Assembly: GCF_022171985.1 (NCBI RefSeq)
Contig: NZ_JAJVHF010000001.1
Coordinates: 434,001-498,000, forward strand
Direction of reading: 5' to 3'
Source of the DNA: Huaxiibacter chinensis
Lineage (GTDB): Bacteria > Pseudomonadota > Gammaproteobacteria > Enterobacterales > Enterobacteriaceae
DNA: 64,000 bases
The translations under genes were made by a program, and so were the position numbers. This document shows, one piece after another, positions 19,584-31,957 of this stretch (position 1 is the first letter of the stretch; each line of letters opens with the position of its first letter). Under the pieces are notes generated by a model. The model had not been told where the DNA came from. It worked only from the letters and a program-made list of their open reading frames with translations, and searched no databases.

Positions 19584-22500
19584 CTAAGACGCGTCTGCCG
19601 TTCCCGGAAGGGATTCCGGCGGCTGCGGGGCAAAACCGCGCAGACCCACCACGTGAACATGCTCGCTGTTCTGGAAGACTTTACGCACCAGTTTGTAGGT
19701 GGTCCCTTTTTCAGGGCTGATGTTCTCCGGCGCGGCGATAATAAGCTGCATGTCCAGACGGTCACACAGCTCAAACAGCGTGGCGATTGAACGGGCATCA
19801 AGACGTGCGGCTTCATCAAGGAACAGCAGGCGGCATGGCGAAATATCTTTTCCGCGCAGACGACGCGCTTCATCTTCCCAGCTCTGCACAACCATCACCA
19901 GAATAGACATACCGGTACCGATCGCCTCACCGGTAGACAGCGCACCGGATTCCGCACGCAGCCAGCCGTCCGAACCACGGTTAACCTCAACCTCCATCTC
20001 CAGATAGTTACGGTAGTCCAGCAGCTCTTCGCCGATCGTTTGCGGCGTACGCTGGCCCATATCAATCTGTGGATTGAGACGCTGATAAAGTTTCGCCAGC
20101 GCTTCTGAGAAGGTCAGGCGATTGCTGTTAAACAGATCCTGATGCTGTTCATGCTGCTCAGAGAGCACTTCGAGCAAGGTCGCATGCGCTTCACGCACGT
20201 TCACATTCAGACGCACGCTGTTCACCTGGCCAAACGACACGTTTTGCAGACCCTGGTTCAGCTGGCGAATTCGGTTCTGCTCACGCTGGATGGTTTTACG
20301 AATGATGTTCGCCACGCTGCGCGAGCTGATCGCCAGTTTCTGCTCGCGGGAGGTCAGCTCTTCGGTCAGACGGCCCAGTTCGATCTCCATCTGCTCGATC
20401 GCTTCCACCGGATCGTCCGTGCGAATAATATCCTGACGGATACGTTCACGCAGGTGCTGATAAACCGCAACGAAGAACTGAATCTTACGTTCCGGGCGTT
20501 TTGGATCTTCTGACATGCGCAGCACATCACGCAGATGTTCGTTATCAGCCACTGCCAGACGTAACGCACCGAGCGCCTTATCCGACATTGAACGCAGTTC
20601 ATCACCGGAAAGATAGGCCAGCTCGCGACGGTGCAGACGACGCTCCACGCCGTTGTCTTTCACCATGCGCATCACCGCACACCAGCCGGCTTTTGCGGTG
20701 ACGACCTGCTCGCGCATCTCGAAGTAGTCGCGTTCCAGCTTGCGCAGTCGACGGGTCAGGTTATCCATTTCCGCTTCGCAGAAGGTCAGCGCTTTTTCCA
20801 GCTGATTGCGACGCGCACGGTTATTGCTTAACTGGCTGTGCAGTTCATCGCGACGAATGCGCGCACGCTCTTCCGCCCCGCTGTCCGCACGCACGCCGAT
20901 ATCCTGCAACTCTTTATGCAGGTCGGTTAACAACTCTTTTTTGGTATCAAAGGAGCTTTTCAGCGAGGCGAGCACCTGATTGTACTGGTTCAGCTGCGCC
21001 GAATGGCTGCGAAGCGCGTCACGGGTACGGCTTCGTTCGGCTTCTGCCTGCTCAAGACGCTGACGCAGTTTTTCATTAAGATCGCTGTTGCCGCTCAGCA
21101 TTTCCGCCGAGTCGCTGTAGCCAAAGTGGGCACGACGCTGAACGACTTCCGTCAGGGCGAACGCCTGCTGACGCGCATCTCGCTGCACCTGCTGCGAATA
21201 AGCGTAATCTTCTTTCAGCTGTTCAAACTGCTCCGGATCGCTTTGCAACACGGAGAGCACAGGCTCCAGCTTAGCCAGCTGGTTACCATGCTGCTGCACA
21301 AAGCGCGCGGCTTCCTGCGCTTCATCCAGACGCTCCTGAATTTCATCAACGCGATCGGCCAGCGTCTCATCGCCCAGAAGGTTCAGACGCGGCAGGATGC
21401 GGTTCAGGGCACTGACGCCCTCTTTCGCCTGTTCGAACTGCACGCGGCTTTGCTGGTTATCGTTCTCGTGCGCGCTGATTGCACGCTCAAGCTCGCCACG
21501 ACGCGTATTGAGCTGACGAATTTCTGCCTCAGGATCGGCTTCAAACGCCACGCCGAGGTGGCTGCCGATAAAGCGGCTGAACGCCTGATGCAGGCGCTGG
21601 GTTTTTTGCACGTCAAAGGACAGCGTTGCAAAGCGTTCTGACAGCGTTTCGCGCTCAGCATGCAGGCTCTCAATGCGGCTTTCACGGGCCGCACGGCCAA
21701 ACAGCGGCAGCGTCGGGAAACGCGAGTAACGCCACTGACGATCGGCAATTTTAACGACAACCGCCTTTTCCAGCTCTTCAACGTTGAAGACGCTGTCATC
21801 GAACGACTGCGGATCGCCTTCGATCAGATAGAGATCTTCCGGGCAATCTTCAAGTCCAGCGAGCTGATCGGCCACCAGCGACAGATCCTGCACCACAATC
21901 GCGTTGCGTGACGGGCCATACAGCGCCGAGAAGTAAGGCGCATCGTCGAGACTGACGTCGTCATAGAGCTCAGAAAGCAGGACACCGCCAAAGCGTTCCG
22001 CCAGGGCATTTAAGCGCCCGTCTTCGGCACCGCCCGGCTGGCTTAAGCGTTCGATTTCTTCATCGACAGCGCGTTTACGGGCGCCCACTTCGTCGCGTTC
22101 GACAATGGCTTCGCGCTCACGCTCAAGCAATTGTTGCAGATATTCCGTTACGTCCTGGCTGGATTCAAACGCCTCGCCGCACTGCTCGCTGAGCTGATTC
22201 AGGCTGCTTTGGGCCGCTAACCAGACGGGCGCACGCTGCAACAGCTTCTGCGTCCTCGACTGAATCTGCTCAAGCTCCTGGCGCAACGTCATGCGCTGTT
22301 CGCTGGCGCCAGTAACGCTGTCAGAGAGCGACGCGATACGCGCTTCCAGCTCGCTGTGCAGGGCTTCCAGTTCATCGATATCAACACGTTTACCGTGACG
22401 TTTGCAGAACTCCGCCAGCAGACGCTCGGCTTCCTGCTGTTCGCGCAGGCGCTGTTCAAGCTCGTTCAGGCGCATACGCAGCGGCTGAACTTGTTCCGCC

Positions 22501-24032
22501 AGGTGACGCTGATTCACGCCTTCACGCAGTAACTCTCTGGCCACTTCCCAGGCATCACTGCGCGCCAGCGGGCCATTGATGGCAGCGACCAGCTGATAAG
22601 CCTGTTCAAACTGGCTGTGAGCCGTTTGCGCCACGCTCATTTTCTGATCGAGGGAGAGCAGTTTTTCCGTGGCCTCCTGCTCTTTCGCCTGGAAGGTTTC
22701 CAGCCACTCATCGGCGCTTTCTGGCGTCAGGTCCGGGAGATGGCAAAGCGCTTTGGCGCGTTGCAGGGCCTGTAACGCCTGTGTGTACTGGATAGCGCGC
22801 GTTTGCTGCACGTCCAGCGCCTGCTGATAATCTGCAAGCTGGTTTTTCAGCTCATCGACTTCCAGCTCTGCGGCTTCGGCGCGGGCTTCGTTCTCGTCCT
22901 GCATGTCGATGGCTTCCGCCACCACTTCATTCTGCTCTTCGAGACGCACCTGAAGCTCTTCAAGGTCGGCTTCGTAACGTTCGATTTTTTCCTGCTGACG
23001 AAGCGCAGTCTGGACCAGATTCAGGTGATCGCTTGCCGCCTGATAATCCGCTTCCAGATCGCCTTCAGCGCCGTTGTGCTCGCCCAGTTCGCGGGCCATT
23101 TCAACGTGCTTATACTGTTCTGCCACCAGCTGTTTACGCGAGGTAAACAGTTCACGACGATACTCAAGCGCCTTATCAAGATGGATACGGCGTTCGTTGG
23201 CATGCCGCATGTAGTCTGCCGCCACATAGTTGGTGGCTTCGCTGATCAAATGTTTGAACAGATCGCGATCGGACTGGGTGACGCGAATCGCTTCCAGCGT
23301 CATGCGGTTTTCGCGCAGCGCGGCTTCCATGTCCTGGAAGGCTTTTCGCACGCCGCTGTTTTCTGGCAACAGGTAATCACGCAGTGAGCGCGTAATCGCG
23401 CTGGAAATCCCCCCGTACAAGGAGGCTTCAATCAGACGGTAATATTTACTACGATCGGAGGCGCTACGTAAGCGGCGCGCCACCACACCGAGATCGAACA
23501 TCAGCGAGTGGTAATCCGTTATCGAGTTGAACTGCTTAAACTGAACGCCCTCGATCTCTTCGAGTTTATCCTTCAGCTCCTGCAGTGTGAGCACGCGCGC
23601 CTGACGTTCATTCAGTGTTTCCGTCAACAAGGCGGTGGGCTGTACGGAGGTTGGCAGCCCCTGAATGGCGAACGGTTTGATATCAACCTTACGGTCACGG
23701 CCTGCTACCTGTTGCAGACGCACACCCACGACCACACGCTGGTGGCGGGAGTTGATCACATCCAGCACCGAATAACAGACGCCGGCCTTCAGCTTACCGT
23801 GCAGACCTTTATCGCGTGAACCGCTGGTCGCGCCTGCTTCGGTGGTGTTACGGAAGTGAAGTAACGTCAAATCGGGGATCAGCGCCGTGACAAAGGCCGC
23901 CATGGTGGTGGATTTACCCGCACCGTTACCGCCGGAAAGCGTCGTCACCAGCTCATCAAGATCGAAGGTACGGGCAAAGAAGCCGTTCCAGTTAATCAGC
24001 GTTAGTGAGCGAAATTTACCGCGTTCAATCAT
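19584..24032 (-). CDS. mukB: Chromosome partition protein MukB, SMC-like condensin
   Basis: 1482 residues (E. coli 1486). The N-terminal head has Walker [10 protein letters not shown] (about 34-42). Long coiled-coil arms rich in Glu, Gln, Arg and Leu flank a central hinge (around 650-780). The C-terminal head has the signature [25 protein letters not shown] and Walker [13 protein letters not shown]. MukB dimers with MukE and MukF compact DNA and recruit topoisomerase IV. The start ATG overlaps the mukE stop by one base. Confidence 0.97.
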   Translation of the reverse strand: MIERGKFRSLTLINWNGFFARTFDLDELVTTLSGGNGAGKSTTMAAFVTALIPDLTLLHFRNTTEAGATSGSRDKGLHGKLKAGVCYSVLDVINSRHQRVVVGVRLQQVAGRDRKVDIKPFAIQGLPTSVQPTALLTETLNERQARVLTLQELKDKLEEIEGVQFKQFNSITDYHSLMFDLGVVARRLRSASDRSKYYRLIEASLYGGISSAITRSLRDYLLPENSGVRKAFQDMEAALRENRMTLEAIRVTQSDRDLFKHLISEATNYVAADYMRHANERRIHLDKALEYRRELFTSRKQLVAEQYKHVEMARELGEHNGAEGDLEADYQAASDHLNLVQTALRQQEKIERYEADLEELQVRLEEQNEVVAEAIDMQDENEARAEAAELEVDELKNQLADYQQALDVQQTRAIQYTQALQALQRAKALCHLPDLTPESADEWLETFQAKEQEATEKLLSLDQKMSVAQTAHSQFEQAYQLVAAINGPLARSDAWEVARELLREGVNQRHLAEQVQPLRMRLNELEQRLREQQEAERLLAEFCKRHGKRVDIDELEALHSELEARIASLSDSVTGASEQRMTLRQELEQIQSRTQKLLQRAPVWLAAQSSLNQLSEQCGEAFESSQDVTEYLQQLLEREREAIVERDEVGARKRAVDEEIERLSQPGGAEDGRLNALAERFGGVLLSELYDDVSLDDAPYFSALYGPSRNAIVVQDLSLVADQLAGLEDCPEDLYLIEGDPQSFDDSVFNVEELEKAVVVKIADRQWRYSRFPTLPLFGRAARESRIESLHAERETLSERFATLSFDVQKTQRLHQAFSRFIGSHLGVAFEADPEAEIRQLNTRRGELERAISAHENDNQQSRVQFEQAKEGVSALNRILPRLNLLGDETLADRVDEIQERLDEAQEAARFVQQHGNQLAKLEPVLSVLQSDPEQFEQLKEDYAYSQQVQRDARQQAFALTEVVQRRAHFGYSDSAEMLSGNSDLNEKLRQRLEQAEAERSRTRDALRSHSAQLNQYNQVLASLKSSFDTKKELLTDLHKELQDIGVRADSGAEERARIRRDELHSQLSNNRARRNQLEKALTFCEAEMDNLTRRLRKLERDYFEMREQVVTAKAGWCAVMRMVKDNGVERRLHRRELAYLSGDELRSMSDKALGALRLAVADNEHLRDVLRMSEDPKRPERKIQFFVAVYQHLRERIRQDIIRTDDPVEAIEQMEIELGRLTEELTSREQKLAISSRSVANIIRKTIQREQNRIRQLNQGLQNVSFGQVNSVRLNVNVREAHATLLEVLSEQHEQHQDLFNSNRLTFSEALAKLYQRLNPQIDMGQRTPQTIGEELLDYRNYLEMEVEVNRGSDGWLRAESGALSTGEAIGTGMSILVMVVQSWEDEARRLRGKDISPCRLLFLDEAARLDARSIATLFELCDRLDMQLIIAAPENISPEKGTTYKLVRKVFQNSEHVHVVGLRGFAPQPPESLPGTADAS

Positions 24033-24736
24033 TACTCTTCCTCCCCGCTATCCGGCAGATTGTCTTCATGCTCGTCATTGAGCTGCAAATGGTTTTCTAC
24101 CGGCATGGCTTCACCGTCGCGGATCATGCGCAGCTGCGCTTCACGCGGATCGTCGCCAGAGCGCACATCGGCGCCAAAGCGGAAAACGGATTCGGTAATG
24201 CGGAATTTGCTGCTGTCATGGCCCATAAACCAGACCATACCGAGACGGCGCAGGCGGTTCAGAGAAGAGCGAACTTTTTCCTGTAATTTCTGTTTATCAA
24301 GGTCCGACCCGGTAGAACGGTTGTTCACCAGTTTAAGCAGTTTGCCTTCGTCAGCCAGGGTCAGGAGTTCGTCGTACAACTCCTGCTGAGTGAAAATCCC
24401 CTCGTTGGCCAGACGCTCAGGACTGAGGTAGAGATAGCAAAGAATTTTGCCTACCATCATATCCAGCTCAGAGAGCACGGAACGCGGAATAAGCGTGGTG
24501 GAACGCGGACGGAGGTAGAAAAAACCTTCCGGCGCACGAACCAGTTCAACGTTATAACGCGCATAAAACTCTTCCAGATATTCCTGGAAATCCATCAAAA
24601 AGGCGTGATTGTCCAGCTCATCAAGACCGACATGACGGCCAGCACGCAACTGGCTGTCCAGCGCCGGGAATAACGGATTTGCCAGCGCCTGGGCCAGCTT
24701 AACTGGCATCATTTGTTCAATATTTGTCAATGACAT
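24032..24736 (-). CDS. mukE: Chromosome partition protein MukE
   Basis: The ATG at 24736 gives 234 residues ([16 protein letters not shown]), the E. coli length; it lies inside the last codons of mukF, a 20-bp overlap. MukE is a winged-helix kleisin-interacting (KITE) subunit that binds MukF in the condensin complex. The central [25 protein letters not shown] and the C-terminal acidic tail ([15 protein letters not shown]) match the family. The stop overlaps the mukB start. Confidence 0.96.
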   Translation of the reverse strand: MSLTNIEQMMPVKLAQALANPLFPALDSQLRAGRHVGLDELDNHAFLMDFQEYLEEFYARYNVELVRAPEGFFYLRPRSTTLIPRSVLSELDMMVGKILCYLYLSPERLANEGIFTQQELYDELLTLADEGKLLKLVNNRSTGSDLDKQKLQEKVRSSLNRLRRLGMVWFMGHDSSKFRITESVFRFGADVRSGDDPREAQLRMIRDGEAMPVENHLQLNDEHEDNLPDSGEEE

Positions 24737-26039
24737 GCGCCTGTACCTTGGCTCCGTAATCGTTAATCGGCTGCCACTTCGGCGGCAGCCCGGTAAAATC
24801 AGCTTGCGCGACGCCCAGGCGAACGGCCTGGTCGACGACGATGCGGGCAATATCAAAATGGCGCGCGCGCGGATATTGCACCAGATAGTCGCGTACCACG
24901 AGACCGAGGTCCAGCGGCACTTGTCTGGTTTTATAGACGGCGAGTTGCTCTTCGATCATTGCCGCCAGTTGCTCGCGAATTTCGTTAAATTCTTCAAACT
25001 CAAGATCCGGCGGCAGTTCACCGGTGACCTCTTCATCGCGCAACGTCATCTCTTCGTCGCGCATATCCAGCAGACGATCGGCGTTGGCAAAGGTCAGCGC
25101 CCATGGCGCATCGAAGTAAGTCTGCACGGACTGCCGCAGCCGCTGGGCGAACACGCGGTTTTTATCCATATCGATCGCGGTACGGATAAATTTATGCACA
25201 TGGCGGTCGTAGCCAATCCACAGGTCGATGGACTGCTGGCCCCAGCTAATAATACGGTCGAGTTTGCTCTGCAGATCAAACACCAGGCGATCGACAAAAT
25301 GCAGGTTATCGTGGGCGAGCGTCGCATCCTGGATCCGCAGCAGGTTCGCCTGCAGCTTGTCCCCTGCCGCCTCCAGCGTATCCTGCAATTCACGCAGGGT
25401 ACCGGAGGTTTCTGACAGCAGCATTTCGCAGCTGGAGATGGCCGCGCGCCAGTCTTTATTCAGTAACTGCGCGATATCATCTTTCACCTGCTGCTGCTGT
25501 TCGTCCATCAGGCGCTGCGTCAGATCGATACTGTCGAATATTTCCGCCACCGAATATTTCAGCGGGGCGTAAACATTTCGATGCCAGTGGAATTCATCCC
25601 CGTTTTCATCTGCGGCATCGGCGGCGCGCTTAAGCTCACCGGCGACGATAGACAGTTGCATGGAGAGACGCAGCGTCGAAAATTCGCGCTGGCGGATGTA
25701 ATAATCGGTAATGCCGATACCCAGTGGGGTCAGGCGATAGATGGCGTTTCCTTCCGCCTGCTCGCTGGTAAAGCGGTTCAGCAGACGTTGACGCACCATA
25801 TCGTTGATTGCGTTGTTGGCACGCACGCTAATGGTTTCGCTGGTTTGCTCAAACGCATCACTGACATGGCGGAACGCGTCCACCAGTTCACCCTCGCTCA
25901 TTTCCCCATCCAGACGCTCACCGTTCAGCGTGGCGACAGCCAGCAAAAAAGAGAGTCTGTCGACAGGCAGCGCGATGGAGAAATCATTTTTCCTGGCCCA
26001 GGCAACCAGTTCGGGGACTGTCTGGGAATAATCACTCAT
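24717..26039 (-). CDS. mukF: Chromosome partition protein MukF, kleisin
   Basis: 440 residues, as in E. coli. MukF is the kleisin bridging MukB heads and recruiting MukE. The N-terminal winged-helix dimerisation domain (about 1-115), a middle helical region that carries the MukE- and head-binding segments, and a C-terminal winged helix ([20 protein letters not shown]) are recognisable. It starts 3 bp after the cmoM stop on the same strand and overlaps mukE, so cmoM-mukF-mukE-mukB is very likely one operon. Confidence 0.96.
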   Translation of the reverse strand: MSDYSQTVPELVAWARKNDFSIALPVDRLSFLLAVATLNGERLDGEMSEGELVDAFRHVSDAFEQTSETISVRANNAINDMVRQRLLNRFTSEQAEGNAIYRLTPLGIGITDYYIRQREFSTLRLSMQLSIVAGELKRAADAADENGDEFHWHRNVYAPLKYSVAEIFDSIDLTQRLMDEQQQQVKDDIAQLLNKDWRAAISSCEMLLSETSGTLRELQDTLEAAGDKLQANLLRIQDATLAHDNLHFVDRLVFDLQSKLDRIISWGQQSIDLWIGYDRHVHKFIRTAIDMDKNRVFAQRLRQSVQTYFDAPWALTFANADRLLDMRDEEMTLRDEEVTGELPPDLEFEEFNEIREQLAAMIEEQLAVYKTRQVPLDLGLVVRDYLVQYPRARHFDIARIVVDQAVRLGVAQADFTGLPPKWQPINDYGAKVQAHVIDKY

Positions 26040-26042
26040 AGG

Positions 26043-26822
26043 TTATCCTTGCATCTGCGGCTTGTGCGCGGTGACGTGAATATAACGACCAAGGCTGACA
26101 TAAGGCTCCTGGCGGCAATACCGCGTTTCTATTTCTGTTAAGGCGTCAATACAGTCATGCTGTTTTTGTTTATCACGCAGATAATCATGAAAGACTCTTA
26201 CGCCTGTTTTTCCGGTGATCTCCCAGCCCATTTCCTGCAGCCAGTGATACACCTGCTGCGGATCCCGCGGGAAGTCCGGTGAGAGCGTGCGGCGTTTCTT
26301 TTTATACATTCCCTGCTGCACATAGCCAAAATTGCCCACCAGCACGTTACGCATTAACAGGCCGTTTGCGTTGTAAAACATCAATGACAGCGCACCGCCA
26401 GGGCATAATACCGACCATAGCGTTTTGAGCATCGCCTGCGGTTCTGCAACCCACTCCAGCACAGCGTGAAACAATATCAGATCAACCTGCGTTTCCAAAT
26501 GCTGAGCGATGTCCTGAGCGGCGCAATGTATAAAATGCATGTTCTCGCTCACACCTTTTTCTTCTGCCGCCAGCTTTGCCCGGGCAACCATTTCAGCAGA
26601 GAGATCGCAGAGCGTGACATGATGGCCGCGCTGGGCCATTAAAATGGCGGTCTGACCCTCTCCCCCACCGGCGTCGAGCACGCGCAACTTTCGGCTTCCG
26701 TAAGTAGCAAGCAGTTTGTCCAGATCCTGCCAGAGGATCGTCTGACGCAGTTGCCCCTTGGTCGTGCCGTAAATGTTCCGCGAAAACTTTTCCGCGATGT
26801 CATCAAAATTGCGATCCCGCAT
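26043..26822 (-). CDS. cmoM: tRNA 5-carboxymethoxyuridine methyltransferase CmoM (SmtA)
   Basis: I take the ATG at 26822 (259 residues, MRDRNFDDIAEKFSRNIYGTT); it aligns with the E. coli start and sits 10-12 bases after AGAAGGTGG. An upstream in-frame TTG at 26849 is less likely. The class I AdoMet fold shows VLDAGGGEGQTA (about 48-59) and LCDLSAEMV. CmoM methylates cmo5U to mcmo5U at the tRNA wobble position. First gene of the muk operon, divergent from elyC. Confidence 0.93.
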   Translation of the reverse strand: MRDRNFDDIAEKFSRNIYGTTKGQLRQTILWQDLDKLLATYGSRKLRVLDAGGGEGQTAILMAQRGHHVTLCDLSAEMVARAKLAAEEKGVSENMHFIHCAAQDIAQHLETQVDLILFHAVLEWVAEPQAMLKTLWSVLCPGGALSLMFYNANGLLMRNVLVGNFGYVQQGMYKKKRRTLSPDFPRDPQQVYHWLQEMGWEITGKTGVRVFHDYLRDKQKQHDCIDALTEIETRYCRQEPYVSLGRYIHVTAHKPQMQG

Positions 26823-26946
26823 TGGGAGAGTTCCACCTTCTGACACCAAAACCGCTATTTTGTCACACCCGGAGGGAGAATGAACCTGTCTGGTGTAATA
26901 TCACCGATAATCGCCTGCTGTATGGTTAAAAAAGGAACCAAAAAGG

Positions 26947-27726
26947 ATGCTTTTTACCCTAAAAAAATATATCGGAGGCATGATGCTTCCCTTGCCGCTC
27001 CTGCTCTCGCTCATTGCATTAGGGCTACTGCTGGTCTGGTTTAGTCGTTTCCAGAAAAGCGGCAAAATCATCATCACCGTTGGCTGGCTGATGCTTCTGT
27101 TGCTCAGCCTGCAACCCGTCGCCGATGGGCTATTGCGCCCCATCGAGAATAAGTACCCGACGTGGCAGGGGAAGCAGAAAGTGGAGTATGTTGTGGTGCT
27201 GGGTGGGGGTTACACCTGGGACGCGAACTGGGCCCCCAGCTCAAATTTAATCAACAACAGTCTGCCGCGCCTGAACGAAGGTATACGGCTGTGGCGGGCG
27301 AATCCCGGATCAAAAATGATCTTCACCGGTGCGGCAGCCAAAACGAACCCTGTCAGTACGGCTGAGGCAGGTGCGCGCGTTGCAGAATCTCTCGGGGTCC
27401 CGCGCTCAGCCATTATCACGCTGGATAGCCCAAAAGACACGGAAGAAGAGGCCGCGGCCGTGAAACAGGCGATTGGTGATGTGCCGTTCCTGCTCGTCAC
27501 GTCGGCTTCGCACCTGCCGCGGGCGATGGTTTTCTTTCAACAGGCTGGCCTGCACCCGCTGCCTGCGCCCGCCAATCAGCTTGCCATTAACGCACCGCTG
27601 AATCTCTGGGAAAGAATTATCCCCTCGCCTGCGTGGCTGATGCATAGCGATCGCGCAGGATACGAAACCCTCGGCCGCCTCTGGCAGTGGCTGAAAGGCT
27701 CGTCAGGCGAGCCAGGGCAAGAGTGA
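26947..27726 (+). CDS. elyC: ElyC, DUF218 inner-membrane envelope biogenesis factor
   Basis: 259 residues, as in E. coli ElyC (YcbC). Two hydrophobic segments lie in the first 60 residues (around 8-32 and 40-60), followed by a periplasmic DUF218 domain with VVLGGGYTWDANWAPS, FTGAAAKTN and TSASHLPRAMVFF. In E. coli its loss causes lysis at low temperature through a defect in undecaprenyl-phosphate-dependent peptidoglycan precursor supply. The catalytic activity of the domain is not settled. Convergent with ycbJ, overlapping by 24 bp. Confidence 0.93.
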   Translation: MLFTLKKYIGGMMLPLPLLLSLIALGLLLVWFSRFQKSGKIIITVGWLMLLLLSLQPVADGLLRPIENKYPTWQGKQKVEYVVVLGGGYTWDANWAPSSNLINNSLPRLNEGIRLWRANPGSKMIFTGAAAKTNPVSTAEAGARVAESLGVPRSAIITLDSPKDTEEEAAAVKQAIGDVPFLLVTSASHLPRAMVFFQQAGLHPLPAPANQLAINAPLNLWERIIPSPAWLMHSDRAGYETLGRLWQWLKGSSGEPGQE

Positions 27727-28596
27727 TTTCGACGCCATTGCGAAAGTGGCGCGGTTGAAACGCCCCGTATTGACCAACTGCGCCACTTCGTCCCACAGCA
27801 GATACAACCAGCGCCGCCAGAGAAAAGCCTCCGACACGGGGGCTCGCTGCAGGTAATGCCACAATAGATCTTCCGCCAGCCCGCTTTCACTAAGACGGAA
27901 CAGCTCGTACTCGCGGGGTGCCCAGAGCATTATCCCGGGCCCCACCATCGCCAGCAGCTGATCGCTGCGGGCATCTTTCAGCATGCTGCGTAAAGTGAAG
28001 TTACCGTGGACCAGCACGCAGTTGTCGTTAAATCCGTCAAACAGCGCCGGTAAACACTCTCGTGTCCGGAACAGAATACGTTTGTCCTGCATGCTCAGGC
28101 CGGTATTGCTGAACTGGTTTAAGGTTCCCCAGAGCACTTCGACCCGCTGGCGATACCAGTGCGGCCACAGATTTTCCTGCGTGCAGTCAACCGGACCGAC
28201 AAGCCCGCGGCTATCCTGACGATGCCATGCCAGCAACGCCTCGACGATTTGGTCTTTGAGCTGCTCCCAGCGGTCAGGCGTGCGGGCGGGCGCTTCGACA
28301 GGCACCCCGCGCAGACGTTCGATAAGTAAGACATCGGGACCCGGATGGTCTTCGTGAGTCAGGATGCCGTAGACCGTGGGGATGCGAACGGTGCCGCTTC
28401 GCGCCAGCATCGACATTTTCCACGCCAGCTGGCTGGCGACACCCGGCGCTGAGAAACAGCGTGCCATTAACGGCATCGGGTTTCCCTGACTGTCATAGAG
28501 AGTCCACAGCGAGGTATCTGTCTTCTCGTTTACGCACTCCATCCGGCTGAGCTTTTCCCCCAGCAGGTGGCTGAGCTCGGCCCGCAACTGTTCCAT
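27703..28596 (-). CDS. ycbJ: YcbJ, aminoglycoside-phosphotransferase-like protein, probably without kinase activity
   Basis: 297 residues, closely matching E. coli YcbJ, whose function is unknown. The overall pattern is that of the APH/choline kinase-like fold: an N-lobe with LLIERLRGVPV (about 90-100) in the hinge position, then a C-lobe. The catalytic loop, normally HGDxxxxN, reads HGNFTLRSML (197-206), so the catalytic Asp is Asn199 and the downstream Asn is Ser204. The Mg-binding IDW-type motif is replaced by MVGPGIMLWAPREYEL (217-232). This suggests a pseudokinase or a noncatalytic binding role; that is inference. It lies downstream of kdsB on the same strand. Confidence 0.85.
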   Translation of the reverse strand: MEQLRAELSHLLGEKLSRMECVNEKTDTSLWTLYDSQGNPMPLMARCFSAPGVASQLAWKMSMLARSGTVRIPTVYGILTHEDHPGPDVLLIERLRGVPVEAPARTPDRWEQLKDQIVEALLAWHRQDSRGLVGPVDCTQENLWPHWYRQRVEVLWGTLNQFSNTGLSMQDKRILFRTRECLPALFDGFNDNCVLVHGNFTLRSMLKDARSDQLLAMVGPGIMLWAPREYELFRLSESGLAEDLLWHYLQRAPVSEAFLWRRWLYLLWDEVAQLVNTGRFNRATFAMASKSLLPWLA

Positions 28597-28705
28597 TTGA
28601 GATTACCCCCATCAACGCTACTGCTTTTATAATGAGCGTATCGTCGGCAGAAGTCACCCTCATGAGATCAAGGATAAAGGCGAAAAGGTCAGGCAGGAAA
28701 CGTGG

Positions 28706-28729
28706 CTATCCCCCCGAATGAGGGGATAG
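28706..28729. repeat. Inverted repeat after kdsB
   Basis: CTATCCCC (28706-28713) and GGGGATAG (28722-28729) form an 8-bp stem with an 8-nt loop, 8 bp beyond the kdsB stop. No T-run follows, so it may stabilise the mRNA 3' end rather than terminate. Confidence 0.4.
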
Positions 28730-28736
28730 AGAAGAA

Positions 28737-29662
<926 letters not shown>

Positions 29663-29707
29663 AGTTCCTCCGAATAGGTAATCAATAAAGCTTACCACAT
29701 TCCTTTT

Positions 29708-30937
29708 TCAGGCTATGTCTATTTCCCAGCCACTCCGACACGATGTAAACAGGCCATCAGGCAAACGGGCCAGCGTCACCCGTTTAGCATGCTGCCATTC
29801 GGCAAACTGGCTAATCGCGAGGATGAGTCCTTTTTCCAGCGACGCATTCACTGCGACCCCCTCTTCAAGATACAGCGCAAAGATCTCCAGCACGCCCGTT
29901 TTTCGGTGCATTTTGGCGTCCATGCGCCCGACGAGCCGGCCTTTGTGTAACAATGGCAGGACAAAATAGCCATACTGCCGCTTCGGCGCAGGGGTGTAGC
30001 ACTCCAGGCGATAGTGAAAATCAAAAAATTGCTCTGCTCGCTTGCGGTCCCAGACAACGGGATCAAAGGGGGATAACACCGCGCTGTGCGTCGCGGCGAG
30101 CTTGCCCTCCAGGGCCTGAGGCAACAGCGGCAGCAAATCGGCGTGCAGCCACATTTCCCCCAGCGACGCGACATCCACACGCACGACGCGCCCTTCTTCT
30201 TCCCAGTTTTCCAGCAAAGGCTTAAGCGCTGGCTGACGCAATCGATAATAATCCGCCAGCCAGGAGCCACGAAATATGCCCAGGCTTCTGGCGCTGTTAG
30301 CTAACATGGTTGCCTCGGCGACACTCTGTTCAATCAGATCGCGACTGTCGTCCCAGTGCGGCATCACACGATGGGTAAGATCGTAAACGCGCTGAAAATG
30401 ACGCCGCTCGACGACCATCACTTTGCCTGAGGTAAAAAGCCCTTCGAGATGTCGCTTGTGGGGTTTCCATTCCCACCAGCCGCTGGCGCCCTTGCGCGGA
30501 TGTTCAAAATCGGCAGACCGAACCGGGCCTTTCTCATGGATATGCGCGATAAGCTGCTCAATTTCCTGCGCGTGCTCGTGCATCCAGTCCTGGCGAAATT
30601 TCCACCCCATTTTATCGGGTGCCAGCATTCTGTGCCGCACCAGAGCAAAATCACTGCGTGGCAGAAAACAGGCTTCGTGCGCCCAGTATTCCATCAGCTC
30701 GCCGCGTAACAGGGCCTCATCCAGCCACTGCGGCGAATAATTTCCCAGACGGCTAAACAGGACCAGATACGGGCTTCTGGCAACAATATTGATCGTATCG
30801 ATTTGCAGCAGCGACATACGCTGAATGGCAGGAAGGATATCCATGGACGTGGCGCGGCGGCGCGGCTTTTTTAACAGCCCCTGCGCCGCAAGATGTAAAT
30901 GACGCGCTGCGGTGAGTGAAAGGTGCGGTATGGACAT
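29708..30937 (-). CDS. ycaQ: YcaQ/AlkX, winged-helix DNA glycosylase for interstrand cross-links
   Basis: 409 residues (E. coli YcaQ 410), HTH_42/AlkZ family. The catalytic Q-hydrophobic-D motif that separates YcaQ from AlkZ (QxQ) is present as Gln45-Ile46-Asp47 within SLLQIDTINIVARS. E. coli YcaQ unhooks nitrogen-mustard interstrand cross-links and removes N7-alkylguanine. Winged-helix repeats fill the remainder. It lies 42 bp downstream of lpxK and 45 bp upstream of ycaR, in the same operon, although its job is unrelated to LPS. Confidence 0.92.
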   Translation of the reverse strand: MSIPHLSLTAARHLHLAAQGLLKKPRRRATSMDILPAIQRMSLLQIDTINIVARSPYLVLFSRLGNYSPQWLDEALLRGELMEYWAHEACFLPRSDFALVRHRMLAPDKMGWKFRQDWMHEHAQEIEQLIAHIHEKGPVRSADFEHPRKGASGWWEWKPHKRHLEGLFTSGKVMVVERRHFQRVYDLTHRVMPHWDDSRDLIEQSVAEATMLANSARSLGIFRGSWLADYYRLRQPALKPLLENWEEEGRVVRVDVASLGEMWLHADLLPLLPQALEGKLAATHSAVLSPFDPVVWDRKRAEQFFDFHYRLECYTPAPKRQYGYFVLPLLHKGRLVGRMDAKMHRKTGVLEIFALYLEEGVAVNASLEKGLILAISQFAEWQHAKRVTLARLPDGLFTSCRSGWEIDIA

Positions 30938-30979
30938 GGGTCTTCCTGTGCGTTTCGCGCCTGGGGAATACCGCTCGCG

Positions 30980-31957
30980 TTACTTCACCAGCGCTATCAG
31001 TTCCTCAAGCAACTGTTCAGGTTTTTCTCCGCTAAGCTCGGCATCCACCGGCAAATACCACCAGTGCGCTTTCGCGAAGGCGCGGCATTTCACCGCATCT
31101 TTTTCAGTCATGACAAGCGTCTGACCCGGCGATAAGAGTGATGCCACTTTTTCCGCCGTTAACGCCTGATGATCTGCCAGGGGAACGCATTTTTCAAGCG
31201 TCGCGCCCTGGTTTTCCAGAGTGGCAAAAAAGCGAGGCGGATGCCCTATCCCGGCCATTGCAACCAGCGAGGATAAGCCGGTCACGTCACGGCGTTCACC
31301 GGTCAGCAGATTTACCGCAAGCCCGGGTGCCAGTCGCATTGGAATTTCGCCCGCTTTTGCCTCTCCGCCATTGACGATAACGGCGTCGACCGACCGCAGC
31401 CGAGATTCACGCTCACGCATCGGTCCGGCGGGGAGCCACCAGCCATTACCAAAACGGCGTACGCCGTCAATCACGACAATCTCTTTATCACGGGCCAGTG
31501 CATAGTGCTGTAAACCATCGTCGGTGATGACCAGTTGCACCGCCTGTTCTGCCAGCAGCGCCTGTACCGCCTCGCTGCGTTTAGGGGAAACGGCAACCGG
31601 TACGCCCGTACGCTGGAAGATCAATACGGGCTCATCCCCTGCTTCTGCGGTAGAGGTTTGCGCGTTCAGCAGCAGGGGATAGCGTGCTGCTTTGCCGCCA
31701 TAGCCCCGTGACACCACACCTACACGAACCCCGCGTTCGGTTAGCTTTTCAACCAGCCAGATGACGACCGGCGTTTTGCCATTGCCACCCGCGGTAAGGT
31801 TACCTACCACGACAACCGGAACCGGCGCTCGCCAGGCACGTTTAAACCCCAGGCGATAACACGCGCGTATCACGCCGCTCACCAGGCCATACAGCCAGGA
31901 GAGCGGCAGCAGCAACAGCCACAGCGGTGATTCGCCGGACCAGATGCGGGCTATCAT
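30980..31957 (-). CDS. lpxK: Tetraacyldisaccharide 4'-kinase
   Basis: 325 residues. LpxK phosphorylates the lipid A disaccharide precursor at the 4' position at the inner face of the inner membrane. An N-terminal hydrophobic helix (about 11-35) anchors it, and the P-loop [11 protein letters not shown] lies at 52-62. The [12 protein letters not shown] segment (about 140-151) is the family's Mg/substrate motif. The start ATG overlaps the msbA stop by 4 bp (ATGA), so flippase and kinase are translationally coupled. Confidence 0.96.
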   Translation of the reverse strand: MIARIWSGESPLWLLLLPLSWLYGLVSGVIRACYRLGFKRAWRAPVPVVVVGNLTAGGNGKTPVVIWLVEKLTERGVRVGVVSRGYGGKAARYPLLLNAQTSTAEAGDEPVLIFQRTGVPVAVSPKRSEAVQALLAEQAVQLVITDDGLQHYALARDKEIVVIDGVRRFGNGWWLPAGPMRERESRLRSVDAVIVNGGEAKAGEIPMRLAPGLAVNLLTGERRDVTGLSSLVAMAGIGHPPRFFATLENQGATLEKCVPLADHQALTAEKVASLLSPGQTLVMTEKDAVKCRAFAKAHWWYLPVDAELSGEKPEQLLEELIALVK

